Below the pieces are notes generated by a model that saw nothing but the letters and a program-made list of their open reading frames with translations, did not search any database and was not told where the DNA came from. From contig JADGCE010000007.1 in the NCBI GenBank assembly GCA_015229095.1, forward strand, positions 1 through 28,179: 28,179 bases of DNA, written 5' to 3'. Origin of the DNA: Magnetococcales bacterium (lineage in GTDB: Bacteria; Pseudomonadota; Magnetococcia; Magnetococcales; Magnetaquicoccaceae). Position numbers and translations under genes: made by a program. Below, in pieces: positions 1 to 8,225 of this stretch. The first letter of the stretch is position 1; the number at the start of each line of letters is the position of its first letter.

Positions 1-994
1 CCATCAACAGGGCGACCAGGAGGGCGATCAGGGAGACAGCGATCAAAACGGTACGAATGGTGGATGATTGATGGACCATCTGCTCCTCGGAGAGAATATG
101 CTCCCGCGTGGTCTGCTCCAGGGTATGGAAATGGGTTTTCAAGGTGTTCAGATGGGCCTGGGTTTCGGCAGAGAAGATCTGTTCCGCCTCTTTTTTGCCC
201 GACAGGGCCGCACGGGCGGTCTCCTGCATCTTTTTCAACAGGGCCCGTACCGCAGACAACTCGGCCTGCACATCTTTCTGGTAGAGGGTTTTGGCAGCGG
301 CCAGATCTCCCTGGCGCAGGGCGTCACGCACCTTTTCCCCGGTGGCATGCAGGCGCCGATGGGCCGGCTCCATCTCCTGCATGAGTTGGGCGAGCTGAGC
401 ATCGGAGGCCACCATCTTTTTGCCCCCTTCGCCGTAGATGAATTTGCCCATGCCGCATTGGGTGGGATCCAACTGGACGGTCAGCTCTTTTTCACCGGCC
501 AGAATGGTTGAGAGCATTTTTTCCGACCAGGCCAGATGATCCGTCTCTTTTTGGGCCAAAAATTCCGGCAGATTGGCATCCGCCCGTTTGAACACTTTTT
601 GAATTTTTTGTGCCGAGGCATGCAGCAGGCGATGGGGCTCCTCCATGCTGGTCAAGGTGCCCTGCAAGGTGGGCACCAGGCTTTCCGCCTGTTTGCGGCC
701 ATCTCCATAAAACCATTTGCCGAAGGCGCACTGGGTATGGTCCAGCTGCACGCCCAGCTCGGTAATTTTTTCATCGTTGATGAAGGCGCTGACCCGGTTG
801 ACCCAGTTGAGATGGTCGATCTCCCGTTGGAGAACTTCGCCCCGCAGCGTGTTGCCGGCCACCACCTCCAACCCGTTGTCCACCATCTGGTTGATACCCC
901 GCAGGGACCACGTGCTCACCCCCATCATCAGGAGCAGCACACTGCCGATGCCCACCAAAATCTTTTTGCTCAGACTCAGATTTCCCCACCACAT
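1..994 (-). CDS. Methyl-accepting chemotaxis protein with two CZB zinc-binding domains (partial, C-terminus outside window)
   Basis: I translated this edge gene by hand; it is open from the ATG at 994 to the window start (331 codons). A membrane segment lies near residues 12-31 and a second begins near 312 at the window edge. Between them are two CZB-type modules. Module 1 has DHLNW (His61), CAFGKW (Cys89) and HRLLH (His121/125). Module 2 has DHLAW (His153), CGMGKF (Cys180) and HRRLH (His212/216). The three-His/one-Cys set matches known CZB zinc ligands. An Ala/Gln/Glu-rich helical stretch leads to the second membrane segment. The HAMP and methyl-accepting signalling domains would lie beyond the edge, so the chemoreceptor call rests on architecture; a sensor kinase or cyclase output is possible. 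An AAAGGA ribosome site precedes the ATG, and argH ends 40 bp upstream on the same strand, so read-through is possible. Confidence 0.75.
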   Translation of the reverse strand, partial: MWWGNLSLSKKILVGIGSVLLLMMGVSTWSLRGINQMVDNGLEVVAGNTLRGEVLQREIDHLNWVNRVSAFINDEKITELGVQLDHTQCAFGKWFYGDGRKQAESLVPTLQGTLTSMEEPHRLLHASAQKIQKVFKRADANLPEFLAQKETDHLAWSEKMLSTILAGEKELTVQLDPTQCGMGKFIYGEGGKKMVASDAQLAQLMQEMEPAHRRLHATGEKVRDALRQGDLAAAKTLYQKDVQAELSAVRALLKKMQETARAALSGKKEAEQIFSAETQAHLNTLKTHFHTLEQTTREHILSEEQMVHQSSTIRTVLIAVSLIALLVALLM

Positions 995-1034
995 GGCATT
1001 TTTTCCTTTATTTTTCTTAGTAGACTGGATCACA

Positions 1035-2429
1035 TCAAGCGTGTTCTGCGGTTTTTTGTCCCATCCGCATCCAGGCGTCCCGCAAGGCCTGGCGTACCGT
1101 GTCGAACGCCGTCCCCCCCAACGAACGCCGTGCATTGACCGATGCCTGCACCGTCAACAGAGGCAGCAGATCCGCATCGATACGCGCTTCCACCCGCTGC
1201 ATCTCCTGCAAGGGCAACTGCGCCAACGGGCAGCCCCGCTCCACGCACAACCGCACCAGACGACCTGAGATCTCGTGGGCCTCTCGAAAGGGTATCCCCT
1301 TGCCCACCAGATAATCGGCCAGATCGGTCGCCGTGGTAAAACCCACCGCCGCCGCATCGGCCATGACTCCATGGCGCACCACGATACCCGGCACCAGATC
1401 CGCCAAAACCCGCAAACACCCCCCCACCGTATCCACGCAGTCAAAAATCGGCTCTTTGTCCTCCTGCATGTCCCGATTGTAGGTCAACGGCAACCCCTTC
1501 ATCAGGGTCAACAGACTGAACAGATGGCCAAAAACCCGTCCGCTTTTGCCCCGTACCAACTCCGGCACATCCGGATTTTTTTTCTGCGGCATGATGCTGG
1601 AGCCCGTACAAAAGCCATCCGGCAACTCGACAAAGCCCAGCAGCGGCGACGACCACATCACCAACTCTTCGGAAAAACGGGAAAAATGCCCCATCAGCAG
1701 GGAGCAGACGGCCGCCAGCTCAATGACAAAATCCCGATCCGAGACCGCATCCATGGAGTTGCGACAAATGCCTTCAAATCCCAACTCTTGCGCCACCCAG
1801 AGCCGATCCACCGGAAAGGGTGTGCCCGCCAAGGCCGCCGAGCCCAGGGGCAGTTGATTGATGCGCCGCCGGGCATCCCCCAACCGCTGCCAATCCCGCT
1901 CCAGCATCTCCCAATAGGCCAGCAAATGGTGCGCAAAACTGACCGGCTGGGCATTTTGCAGATGGGTCAGGCCCGGCATGACGGTTTCCACATGGTGGGC
2001 CGCCAGCTCCAACAGCCGGGTTTGCAGGAGATGCACCCCTTCGCGCAGTTGATCCACCTGCTCCCGCAGATAGAGCCGCAGATCGGTGGCCACCTGATCA
2101 TTGCGGGAGCGGGCCGTGTGCAACTTGCCTGCCACCGGGCCGATCAACGCCCGCAAACGGCTCTCCACGTGCATGTGAATATCTTCCAGGCCTATCTGGA
2201 AGGGCAACCGCCCCTCTGCCAGCTCCTGCTCCACCTGGGCCAGACCCGCCAGAATGGCCTCTCCCTCTGCCGCATCCAGAATACCCTGCCGCACCAGCAT
2301 GCGACAGTGTACGGAAGAGGCGCGAATGTCCTGGGGATAGAGGCGGGAATCATAGTGAATGGAGGCCGTGAAGGCCTCCACAAATTGATCGGTGGGCTGT
2401 GCAAAGCGCCCACCCCACAGCTTGCTCAT
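1035..2429 (-). CDS. argH: Argininosuccinate lyase
   Basis: The enzyme splits argininosuccinate into arginine and fumarate, the last step of arginine synthesis, in the cytoplasm. The protein is 464 residues, usual for the family. It opens with KLWGGRF, typical of ArgH N-termini, and carries the fumarase/aspartase superfamily signature GSSIMPQKKNPD in its middle third. TARSRNDQ, the substrate-binding motif, is also present, as is GLTHLQNAQPVSFAHH, which holds the catalytic His region. The ATG overlaps the argG stop codon by 4 bases (ATGA), so translation is likely coupled. It is the fourth gene of argD-argF-argG-argH. The call is secure. Confidence 0.97.
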   Translation of the reverse strand: MSKLWGGRFAQPTDQFVEAFTASIHYDSRLYPQDIRASSVHCRMLVRQGILDAAEGEAILAGLAQVEQELAEGRLPFQIGLEDIHMHVESRLRALIGPVAGKLHTARSRNDQVATDLRLYLREQVDQLREGVHLLQTRLLELAAHHVETVMPGLTHLQNAQPVSFAHHLLAYWEMLERDWQRLGDARRRINQLPLGSAALAGTPFPVDRLWVAQELGFEGICRNSMDAVSDRDFVIELAAVCSLLMGHFSRFSEELVMWSSPLLGFVELPDGFCTGSSIMPQKKNPDVPELVRGKSGRVFGHLFSLLTLMKGLPLTYNRDMQEDKEPIFDCVDTVGGCLRVLADLVPGIVVRHGVMADAAAVGFTTATDLADYLVGKGIPFREAHEISGRLVRLCVERGCPLAQLPLQEMQRVEARIDADLLPLLTVQASVNARRSLGGTAFDTVRQALRDAWMRMGQKTAEHA

Positions 2430-3649
2430 GACATTTTTTGCTGTAAAAGAGCCGCAATGCGCATCCGCAGCGCATTGAGCTTGATGAATCCCCCCGCATC
2501 CGCCTGATTGAATGCCCCCTGGTCCTCCTCAAAAGTGACAATTTTCGGCTCAAACAGGCTGCGCTCCGATTTGCGCCCCACCACCTGCACCGAGCCTTTG
2601 TACAATTTTAACCGAACCACGCCGCAGACATGCTCTTGCGAGGCATCCACCATGGCTTGCAGCATCCGCCGTTCCGGGCTGAACCAATAGCCGTTGTAGA
2701 TCAGGGCCGCATAGCGGGGCGCCAACTCATCTTTCAGATGGGCCACCTCCCGGTCCAGGGTCAAGGATTCCATGGCCCGATGGGCCACCCCCAGAATGGT
2801 CCCTCCCGGCGTCTCGTAGACGCCACGGGATTTCATCCCCACATACCGGTTTTCCACCAGATCCAAACGGCCAATGCCGTTGGCTCCCCCCAGGGCGTTG
2901 AGACGGGCCAACAGGGCCGCCGGCGACAACCGCTCTCCATCGATGGCCACCGGATCCCCCCGTTCAAAGGTCAACTCCAGATAGGTCACCCGGTCGGGGG
3001 CCCGCTCCGGGGCCACGGAGAGCAAAAACATCTCCTCTTCCGGTTCCCGCCAGGGATCTTCCAGAATTTTGCCCTCGAAGGAGATATGGAGCAAATTGCG
3101 ATCCATGGAATAGGGGGATTCACCCCGCTTGCCCCGCCCCACCGGAATGCCATGGGTATCGGCATAGGCCAGCAATTTTTCCCGCGAGGTCAAATCCCAC
3201 TCCCGCCACGGTGCGATCACCCGGATATCCGGCCGCAAGGCATAATAGCCCAGCTCAAAACGGACCTGATCATTGCCTTTGCCTGTGGCCCCGTGGGCCA
3301 CCGCATCCGCACCCGTGCGGTTGGCAATCTCGATCTGCTTTTTGGCGATCAACGGGCGGGCAATGGAGGTTCCCAAATGGTAGACCCCCTCATAGAGGGC
3401 GTTGGCCCGATACATGGGAAAGACAAAATCCCGCACAAACTCCTCTTTGAGGTCTTCCACAAAGATATGCTCCGGCTTGACCCCCATCGCCAAAGCCCGG
3501 TTGCGGGCTTCGTTCAACTCCTCTCCCTGCCCCAGATCAGCCGAAAAGGCCACCACTTCACAGCGATAGACCTCCTGCAACCAGCGCAGGATGATGGAGG
3601 TGTCCAAGCCGCCCGAATAGGCCAATACCACTTTACGTACCGGGTTCAT
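2426..3649 (-). CDS. argG: Argininosuccinate synthase
   Basis: It joins citrulline and aspartate with ATP to form argininosuccinate. The 407-residue protein starts MNPVRKVVLAYSGGLDTS, which contains the N-type ATP-pyrophosphatase P-loop (AYSGGLDTS). Other family blocks visible are GATGKGNDQVRFE and the ESPYSMDRNLLHISFEG region. The length agrees with type I ArgG proteins. It sits 25 bp after argF and overlaps argH by 4 bases, which fits one transcript. No oddity was seen. Confidence 0.97.
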   Translation of the reverse strand: MNPVRKVVLAYSGGLDTSIILRWLQEVYRCEVVAFSADLGQGEELNEARNRALAMGVKPEHIFVEDLKEEFVRDFVFPMYRANALYEGVYHLGTSIARPLIAKKQIEIANRTGADAVAHGATGKGNDQVRFELGYYALRPDIRVIAPWREWDLTSREKLLAYADTHGIPVGRGKRGESPYSMDRNLLHISFEGKILEDPWREPEEEMFLLSVAPERAPDRVTYLELTFERGDPVAIDGERLSPAALLARLNALGGANGIGRLDLVENRYVGMKSRGVYETPGGTILGVAHRAMESLTLDREVAHLKDELAPRYAALIYNGYWFSPERRMLQAMVDASQEHVCGVVRLKLYKGSVQVVGRKSERSLFEPKIVTFEEDQGAFNQADAGGFIKLNALRMRIAALLQQKMS

Positions 3650-3674
3650 CTGTTCTCCAGGACTCGTATAAAAT

Positions 3675-4622
3675 TTAACCCATCAACCATTCCAGAATGG
3701 CCTTTTGCACATGCATACGGTTTTCCGCCTCGTCCCATACCACGGACTGGGGCCCTTCCAACACCTCGGCGGTGACCTCCTCTCCCCGGTGGGCGGGCAG
3801 ACAGTGCATGAACAGAGCCTCTGGCCGGGCCTCCCGCATCAACGCGGTATCCACGCAATAGTTGGCAAAGGCCCGGCAGCGTCGCTTGCGCTCTTTTTCC
3901 TGCCCCATGGAGATCCAGACATCCGTCGTCACCAGATCCGCATCTTTTACCGCATCCCTGGGATGGCGCAACAGGGTGACGGAGCCGCGTCCTCCCTGGG
4001 CGGCCATCTCCTTTTCCGCCCACTCCACCACCTGGGGGTCCGGGCCATAGCTGGCGGGGGAGGCCAGGGCCAGGTGAAACCCCAGGCGGGCGGCTGCCAG
4101 AATCCAGGACTGGGCAATATTGTTGCCATCCCCCACCCAGGCCACCTTGCGCCCGGCGATGGGGCCGCGATGCTCCTGGTAGGTAAAAATATCGGCCAGG
4201 ATCTGACAGGGATGAAAATCATCGGAGAGGGCGTTGATCACCGGGACCGTGGCATGTTGCGCCATGGTCACCAGGTTGGAATGGGCAAAGGTGCGCACCA
4301 TGATCCCATCCACAAAACGGGACAACACCCGGGCACAGTCGGACAACGGCTCGCCGCGCCCCAGTTGGATATCCTTGGAGGAGAGAAACAGGGCATGCCC
4401 TCCCAACTGATACATCCCCACCTCAAAGGAGACCCGCGTGCGGGTGGAAGGTTTTTCAAAGATCATGGCCAGGGTGCGTCCCTTGAGGGTATGCACCACC
4501 TCCCCGCTCTTTTGCGCCGCTTTCAACTGGGTCGCACGGGCGAAAAGGGCGTGAATCTCTTCACCCTGAACATCGGCCAAAGAGAGCAGATCCCGTTTTC
4601 CCGGGGGGCGTGGAATATTCAT
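3675..4622 (-). CDS. argF: Ornithine carbamoyltransferase
   Basis: It transfers the carbamoyl group of carbamoyl phosphate to ornithine to give citrulline. The 315-residue protein has the carbamoyl phosphate loop KPSTRTRVSFE, the HPCQILAD block and the ornithine-side HCLPAHRGEEV motif (HCLP with the catalytic Cys). These separate it from aspartate carbamoyltransferase. The ATG at 4622 lies 31 bp after the argD stop; argG follows after 25 bp. The order argD-argF-argG-argH suggests a biosynthetic operon, so I read it as the anabolic enzyme rather than a catabolic arcB. Confidence 0.95.
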   Translation of the reverse strand: MNIPRPPGKRDLLSLADVQGEEIHALFARATQLKAAQKSGEVVHTLKGRTLAMIFEKPSTRTRVSFEVGMYQLGGHALFLSSKDIQLGRGEPLSDCARVLSRFVDGIMVRTFAHSNLVTMAQHATVPVINALSDDFHPCQILADIFTYQEHRGPIAGRKVAWVGDGNNIAQSWILAAARLGFHLALASPASYGPDPQVVEWAEKEMAAQGGRGSVTLLRHPRDAVKDADLVTTDVWISMGQEKERKRRCRAFANYCVDTALMREARPEALFMHCLPAHRGEEVTAEVLEGPQSVVWDEAENRMHVQKAILEWLMG

Positions 4623-4653
4623 AGTGACCTGTTTTTAAGCATCATGGATACCA

Positions 4654-5856
4654 TTAGTACGAATCCGTCAAAACACCGTCCAGAATGGCAACGGCCCGAT
4701 CCATCTCCTCCCGGGTCACCGTCAGGGGCGGCAAAAAGCGCAAGACGGTGCCCATTTGGCAGCTGAGCAGCAGCCCCCGCACCAGACAGACACCCAATAT
4801 CTCTTCCGCCGGAGAGTTCAACTCGACGGCGATCATCAATCCCTTCCCGCGCACGGAGCGGATCATTTTGTGGCGCAGCTGCAACGTGCGCAACTGCTCC
4901 AGCAGATATTCTCCCTTGCCGGGCACCTCCGCCAGCACCCCCTGCTCCAGCAATACGTCGAGGGTGGCCAGGGCCGCCGCGCTGACCAGCGGGGTTCCCC
5001 CAAAGGTGGAGCCGTGGGAGCCTGGCGAGAAGGCCTGGGCCACCTTTTCTGTCGCCAGACAGGCCCCCATGGGCAGACCGGATGCCAGGGATTTGGCCAC
5101 CGTCATGACGTCCGGATGGATTCCGCTCCACTGGTGGCACCACAAACGACCGGTGCGTCCCATGCCGGTCTGCACCTCGTCCAGGACCAGCAGCAGATCA
5201 TGCCGGTCGGCAATTTCCCGCAACGCCGCCAGATAACCCGCATCGGGAACCACGACCCCCGACTCACCCTGAATCGGCTCCACCAGGATGGCTGCCGTGG
5301 CCGCCGTGATGGCCTTTTCCACCGCTTCCGGCTGGTTGTACGGCACATAACGAAAACCGGGCGGCAGGGGCTCATAACCCCGACGCACCTTCTCTTGACC
5401 CGTGGCCGTCAATGTGGCCAGGGTACGGCCATGGAAGCTGTTGGTGGCGGTGATGATCTCAAAACGATGGGCCTGAACCCGTCCTTTTTCACGCTCATGG
5501 GCATACTTGCGCACCAGCTTGATGGCGGCCTCATTGGCCTCCGCGCCGCTGTTGCAAAAAAAGACCCGATCTGCAAAACAACTGCCCACCAATCGCTGCG
5601 CCAACTGCTCCTGCAAGGGAACCCGGTAGAGGTTGGAGGTGTGCATCAAGCGCCCGGCCTGTTCCCGAATGGCTTCCACCACCGCCGGCGGGCAGTGTCC
5701 CAGATTGTTCACCCCGATCCCTGCCAAAAAATCCAAATATTTTACGCCCTTTTCATCCCACAGGCAGCTGCCCTCGCCCCGCACGAAGGCAACGGGAAAA
5801 CGGGCATAGGTGTTCATCAGTGCCGAGGCCCCCTGCTCACTCACCGCTGTTGTCAT
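4654..5856 (-). CDS. argD: Acetylornithine aminotransferase
   Basis: A PLP-dependent class III aminotransferase that converts N-acetylglutamate semialdehyde to N-acetylornithine; many homologues also serve lysine synthesis. The 400-residue protein has the FFCNSGAEANEAAIKLVRKY cofactor-phosphate region, EPIQGE, LVLDEVQTGMGRTG (the PLP ring-binding Asp) and VAKSLASGLPMGA with the Schiff-base Lys. The ATG at 5856 has a strong GGGGGG ribosome site (5860s). It is the first gene of the arginine cluster; the 218-bp region upstream should hold its promoter, but I could not identify convincing -35/-10 boxes or an ArgR box. Confidence 0.94.
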   Translation of the reverse strand: MTTAVSEQGASALMNTYARFPVAFVRGEGSCLWDEKGVKYLDFLAGIGVNNLGHCPPAVVEAIREQAGRLMHTSNLYRVPLQEQLAQRLVGSCFADRVFFCNSGAEANEAAIKLVRKYAHEREKGRVQAHRFEIITATNSFHGRTLATLTATGQEKVRRGYEPLPPGFRYVPYNQPEAVEKAITAATAAILVEPIQGESGVVVPDAGYLAALREIADRHDLLLVLDEVQTGMGRTGRLWCHQWSGIHPDVMTVAKSLASGLPMGACLATEKVAQAFSPGSHGSTFGGTPLVSAAALATLDVLLEQGVLAEVPGKGEYLLEQLRTLQLRHKMIRSVRGKGLMIAVELNSPAEEILGVCLVRGLLLSCQMGTVLRFLPPLTVTREEMDRAVAILDGVLTDSY

Positions 5857-5889
5857 GACACCCCCCAGTTACCATAAAAATCACCCGAC

Positions 5890-5945
5890 ATTCCCCTTCC
5901 GGGAAACCCAAAAAAATAGGGAGAATGGCCATCCCGGATGGTCCG
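5890..5945 (-). terminator. Possible weak terminator region after dsrE2
   Basis: Read on the minus strand downstream of dsrE2, the sequence has an inverted repeat CCATCC/GGATGG (5929-5941 on plus), then a run of seven T (complement of 5910-5916), then a second short stem TTCCC/GGGAA (5891-5905). The first hairpin would have almost no loop unless its inner pairs open, and the T-run is about a dozen bases away. It is therefore a poor intrinsic terminator. It also overlaps the region where the argD promoter must lie, so regulation is an alternative. Confidence 0.25.
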
Positions 5946-6074
5946 TGCGACCGATGCCCCACGAACCATCCCGACAGCCATCCTCCAAACCGGTAAAGAG
6001 CAGATCGATGGCTCTTGCCGTTGCTCGCCCACCCCCTGCCCGCTGGCCTGTTCGCGACGAGCGCACCCTTCCGC

Positions 6075-6545
6075 TTAAATGAAGAGCGTGATATCGGCGT
6101 GTTGTGCCACTTCAAAGAAACGGGCAGCTCCGGCATACTCCACGCCGTCCATCAGCTCCTCATGTTTGAAATCAAACAGATCCACCGTCATTTGACAGGC
6201 GATCATCTTGACGTCGGACTCCAGGGCCATGGCCATCAGTTCATCGATGCTGGCAACACCCTTGCCAGCCATTTTTTGTTTCATCATAATGGTGGCCATG
6301 CTTTCCATACCGGGCAGCATCTGCACAAAGACCGGCATGGGCACGGGCATGGGCATGGCCGGGTTGCCCAGGGGCGAAATTTTCAGGTTGCGCTCCTTTT
6401 TCAGCACCTGCAACCCGTAAAAGGTCCAGAAAATGGTCACATCATAATCCAGGGCAGCCGCCGTGGTTGCCAGAATCAGCGGAGGGTAGGCAAAGTCCAG
6501 GGTGCCCTTGGTGGCGATGATCGCCAAGCTTTTTTGGTTGGCCAT
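6075..6545 (-). CDS. dsrE2: DsrE/DsrF/DrsH-like family protein (DsrE2 type)
   Basis: A 156-residue protein beginning MANQKSLAIIATKGTLDFAY, typical of the DsrE2 branch, with the ACQMTVDLF block that holds the conserved Cys117 expected to carry persulfide sulfur. A Met/Pro-rich stretch (residues 62-80) forms the hydrophobic middle segment found in DsrE2 proteins. Family knowledge: DsrE2 proteins occur with TusA, and often rhodanese, in sulfur-oxidising prokaryotes and take part in cytoplasmic sulfur transfer; several are membrane-associated. Here tusA is immediately upstream with a 12-bp gap. No rhodanese or hdr/dsr genes are in the window. The exact acceptor is unknown. Confidence 0.85.
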   Translation of the reverse strand: MANQKSLAIIATKGTLDFAYPPLILATTAAALDYDVTIFWTFYGLQVLKKERNLKISPLGNPAMPMPVPMPVFVQMLPGMESMATIMMKQKMAGKGVASIDELMAMALESDVKMIACQMTVDLFDFKHEELMDGVEYAGAARFFEVAQHADITLFI

Positions 6546-6557
6546 GAGAAGAGACTC

Positions 6558-6782
6558 CTAGACTTTCCTGATTTCGTAGTAAAAAACCTTCCCGTCCTCG
6601 GATGCCTTGACCAGCTCGTTGCCGGTTTGGGAGCAGAATGACTCAAAATCCTTGGCAGAGCCAGGATCGGTGGCCTCAATGGCCAGGATTTGCCCAGGGG
6701 CCATATCCTTCAGGGCTTTCTTGGCCCGCAAAATGGGCAGCGGGCAGTTGAGACCTTTTGCATCCAGGGTTTGATCAGCCAT
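6558..6782 (-). CDS. tusA: TusA family sulfurtransferase / sulfur carrier
   Basis: A 74-residue protein. I chose the ATG at 6782 because it gives the canonical N-terminus MADQTLDAKGLNCPLPILRA; the longer open frame upstream has no family similarity. The CPLP motif (Cys13) is the TusA sulfur-binding site, and the DPGSAKDFESFC block is the usual second half of the fold. A GGAGG ribosome site lies about 11 bases before the ATG. TusA relays persulfide sulfur for tRNA thiolation or, in sulfur oxidisers, toward dissimilatory enzymes. Coupling to dsrE2 favours the second role, but this is inference. Confidence 0.93.
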   Translation of the reverse strand: MADQTLDAKGLNCPLPILRAKKALKDMAPGQILAIEATDPGSAKDFESFCSQTGNELVKASEDGKVFYYEIRKV

Positions 6783-6998
6783 AGCGTGGTTAACCTCCAG
6801 TTTTGGTGCCGGTTGGGGGGTGGGTCCAGAAAAACAGCAAACGCTGATATACTGGTACGCATTCGGTGCAGATTGCAAAGATTTTTTTTTCTTTTTGCCC
6901 CGGATGTCAAAAAAAATGGTTGCCGAGCACCCCATGCAACCGCTAGTCTGCTCGGCTACGAACCCATCGGCGTTCTTTATTTGGCGACGGATACGAAC

Positions 6999-7523
6999 AT
7001 GACCGCAATACTCATTGGCCTGCTCTTCATCATCATCCTGCTGCGGGGGCTTCTCCACCTTCGCAGGTTGCGGGAAAGCTCCCTGGAAGAAGAGCTGCCG
7101 AGCGATAAAATCACCGTCATCATAGGCATCTATCTGATGCTGAGCAAGGCCTGTATCCAGTATTACAGGGACTATGGAACCTATCCCGAGCGGATCACCG
7201 GCGACAGCAACAGCCTGGTGGAGGCGGGCTATCTGAAGGGTGAGCCCCTGGCGGGGATGACCAAAAGCCTGCCGCGCTTTTCCATCGTCACCGCAGAAAA
7301 CACCGGCACCGCCCTCTGCCTGGCCAACACCAAACGCGCCCTGGCATCGGACATTCTCGTCCGCATCCGGGAGATGGCCAGCCCCCTGGTCTTTGTCGAC
7401 GTGCGGGCCAGCCAGTTTCACCCCTTGACGCTGCCCATCGCCAACGAGAGCGTCAACCTCTGCCTGATGCTGCCCCTGGATCCCACCAAAACAGCCGGTC
7501 AGTCCGAACAGAAGATCGCCTGA
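6999..7523 (+). CDS. Unrecognised single-pass membrane protein with a pilin-like segment
   Basis: Start taken at the ATG 6999, which places a strong hydrophobic helix (MTAILIGLLFIIILL) at the very N-terminus, followed by a basic stretch (HLRRLR); the frame stays open further upstream but that part is low quality. The protein is then 174 residues. Residues about 45-80 read LSKACIQYYRDYGTYP and later EAGYLKGEP, which resembles the mature part of type IV pilins and pseudopilins (helix, then YY..YG.YP). There is no prepilin peptidase site (G/A-F-T-L-I-E), so I do not call it a pilin. It is divergent from tusA across 216 bp and convergent with the DUF3576 gene. Function unknown. Confidence 0.6.
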   Translation: MTAILIGLLFIIILLRGLLHLRRLRESSLEEELPSDKITVIIGIYLMLSKACIQYYRDYGTYPERITGDSNSLVEAGYLKGEPLAGMTKSLPRFSIVTAENTGTALCLANTKRALASDILVRIREMASPLVFVDVRASQFHPLTLPIANESVNLCLMLPLDPTKTAGQSEQKIA

Positions 7524-7564
7524 AGTCCCATGACCGGGCAACGGAGGGGAGGAGAGCAGCGGGG

Positions 7565-8104
7565 CTAGGGACGGGCAATCTGCGCGTTTTTCCGGATGCT
7601 CTTGCTGATGTTGAGGGCGGCCTCCTCATCCGCAGGGCGATCCTGCCAACTCCCCTGCACCAGCTCCTGCTTCAACACAACCACCCGCACCGTGCCGTAT
7701 GGCTCCTGGCCCGTCACGTGGATATTGATCCGATAGCGCAGGGAGGGGTGCTCCGGATCCACTTTCCAGTCGGTGGAGACAATCCCCCCCTCACGACTGG
7801 CGACCTGAATCGGCAGACCCAAAACCACCGCCATGGCCCCTGCAAACAGTTTGTCGGCGCGCACGGCTTCAGCTCCCTTGCGGCCTCCTCCCCCCCCTTC
7901 CCCAAAGGAAAAAAAGCTGTCCTGCCCCGCCTCATAGGCAGAGTTGGCATCGTTTTTTTCCTTGGCATCCTCCAACTCTTTCTTTTGCCCGAATTTGGCC
8001 AGCTTCTGATCATCCAGCTTGTTTTTGCTCCCCCACATGCCACTGGAGCAGCCAGAAACCAACAGCGTCGCCAATGCCACCGCCACCCATCCATGCTTGC
8101 CCAT
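7565..8104 (-). CDS. DUF3576 family lipoprotein
   Basis: A 179-residue protein from the ATG at 8104. A GTG three codons upstream (8113) is in frame but lies inside the GAGGTGG ribosome site, so I prefer the ATG. Residues 1-19 form a lipoprotein signal (hydrophobic helix ending LVSGC, Cys19 lipidated). A charged, low-complexity linker with Gly-rich FGEGGGGGRKG follows. The C-terminal half (LFAGAMAVVLGLPIQVASREGG.VSTDW, then RYRINIHVTGQE, RVVVLKQE) matches what I know of DUF3576, a family of mostly alphaproteobacterial lipoproteins of unknown role. The likely site is the periplasmic face of the outer membrane. Confidence 0.75.
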   Translation of the reverse strand: MGKHGWVAVALATLLVSGCSSGMWGSKNKLDDQKLAKFGQKKELEDAKEKNDANSAYEAGQDSFFSFGEGGGGGRKGAEAVRADKLFAGAMAVVLGLPIQVASREGGIVSTDWKVDPEHPSLRYRINIHVTGQEPYGTVRVVVLKQELVQGSWQDRPADEEAALNISKSIRKNAQIARP

Positions 8105-8180
8105 GTTGACCACCTCTTCCCTTGTCTAGTATTGTGTTGTCGCTCGATTGTTGGGCCCTGATCCTCGTGCGGGCCATGAT

Positions 8181-8225
8181 GGGGGCTTGCCCCGACCCCA
8201 CCAGGGGGATCATCCCCCTGGACCC
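8181..8225. repeat. GC-rich palindromic repeat, locus A (2 units) beside the topA stop
   Basis: Two hairpin units lie directly after the topA stop codon (minus strand). Unit 1 is GGGGCTTGCCCC (8182-8193). Unit 2 (8201-8221) is a perfect palindrome with 10-bp arms CCAGGGGGAT and ATCCCCCTGG around one central C. Units are joined by GACCCCA. The same arms recur at locus B after ssb with a different central base, which marks a dispersed repeat family. It could act as a 3' mRNA stem or transcription stop for topA; there is no U-run. Confidence 0.8.

Noticed and set aside
1275..3775. Long plus-strand open frames (1275-2507 and 2630-3775) opposite argH and argG
   Set aside because: Antisense shadows of conserved genes; composition is rich in His, Gln, Arg and Pro with no family pattern.
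6846..6878. TTGCAA and TATATC as a tusA promoter
   Set aside because: The spacer is 21 bases, too long for sigma-70, and another TTGACA nearby (6905-6910) has no -10 partner.
6690..6998. An N-terminal extension of the membrane protein gene that starts at 6999
   Set aside because: The extension overlaps tusA in antisense and crosses a poly-T/poly-A tract; the hydrophobic N-terminus begins only at ATG 6999.
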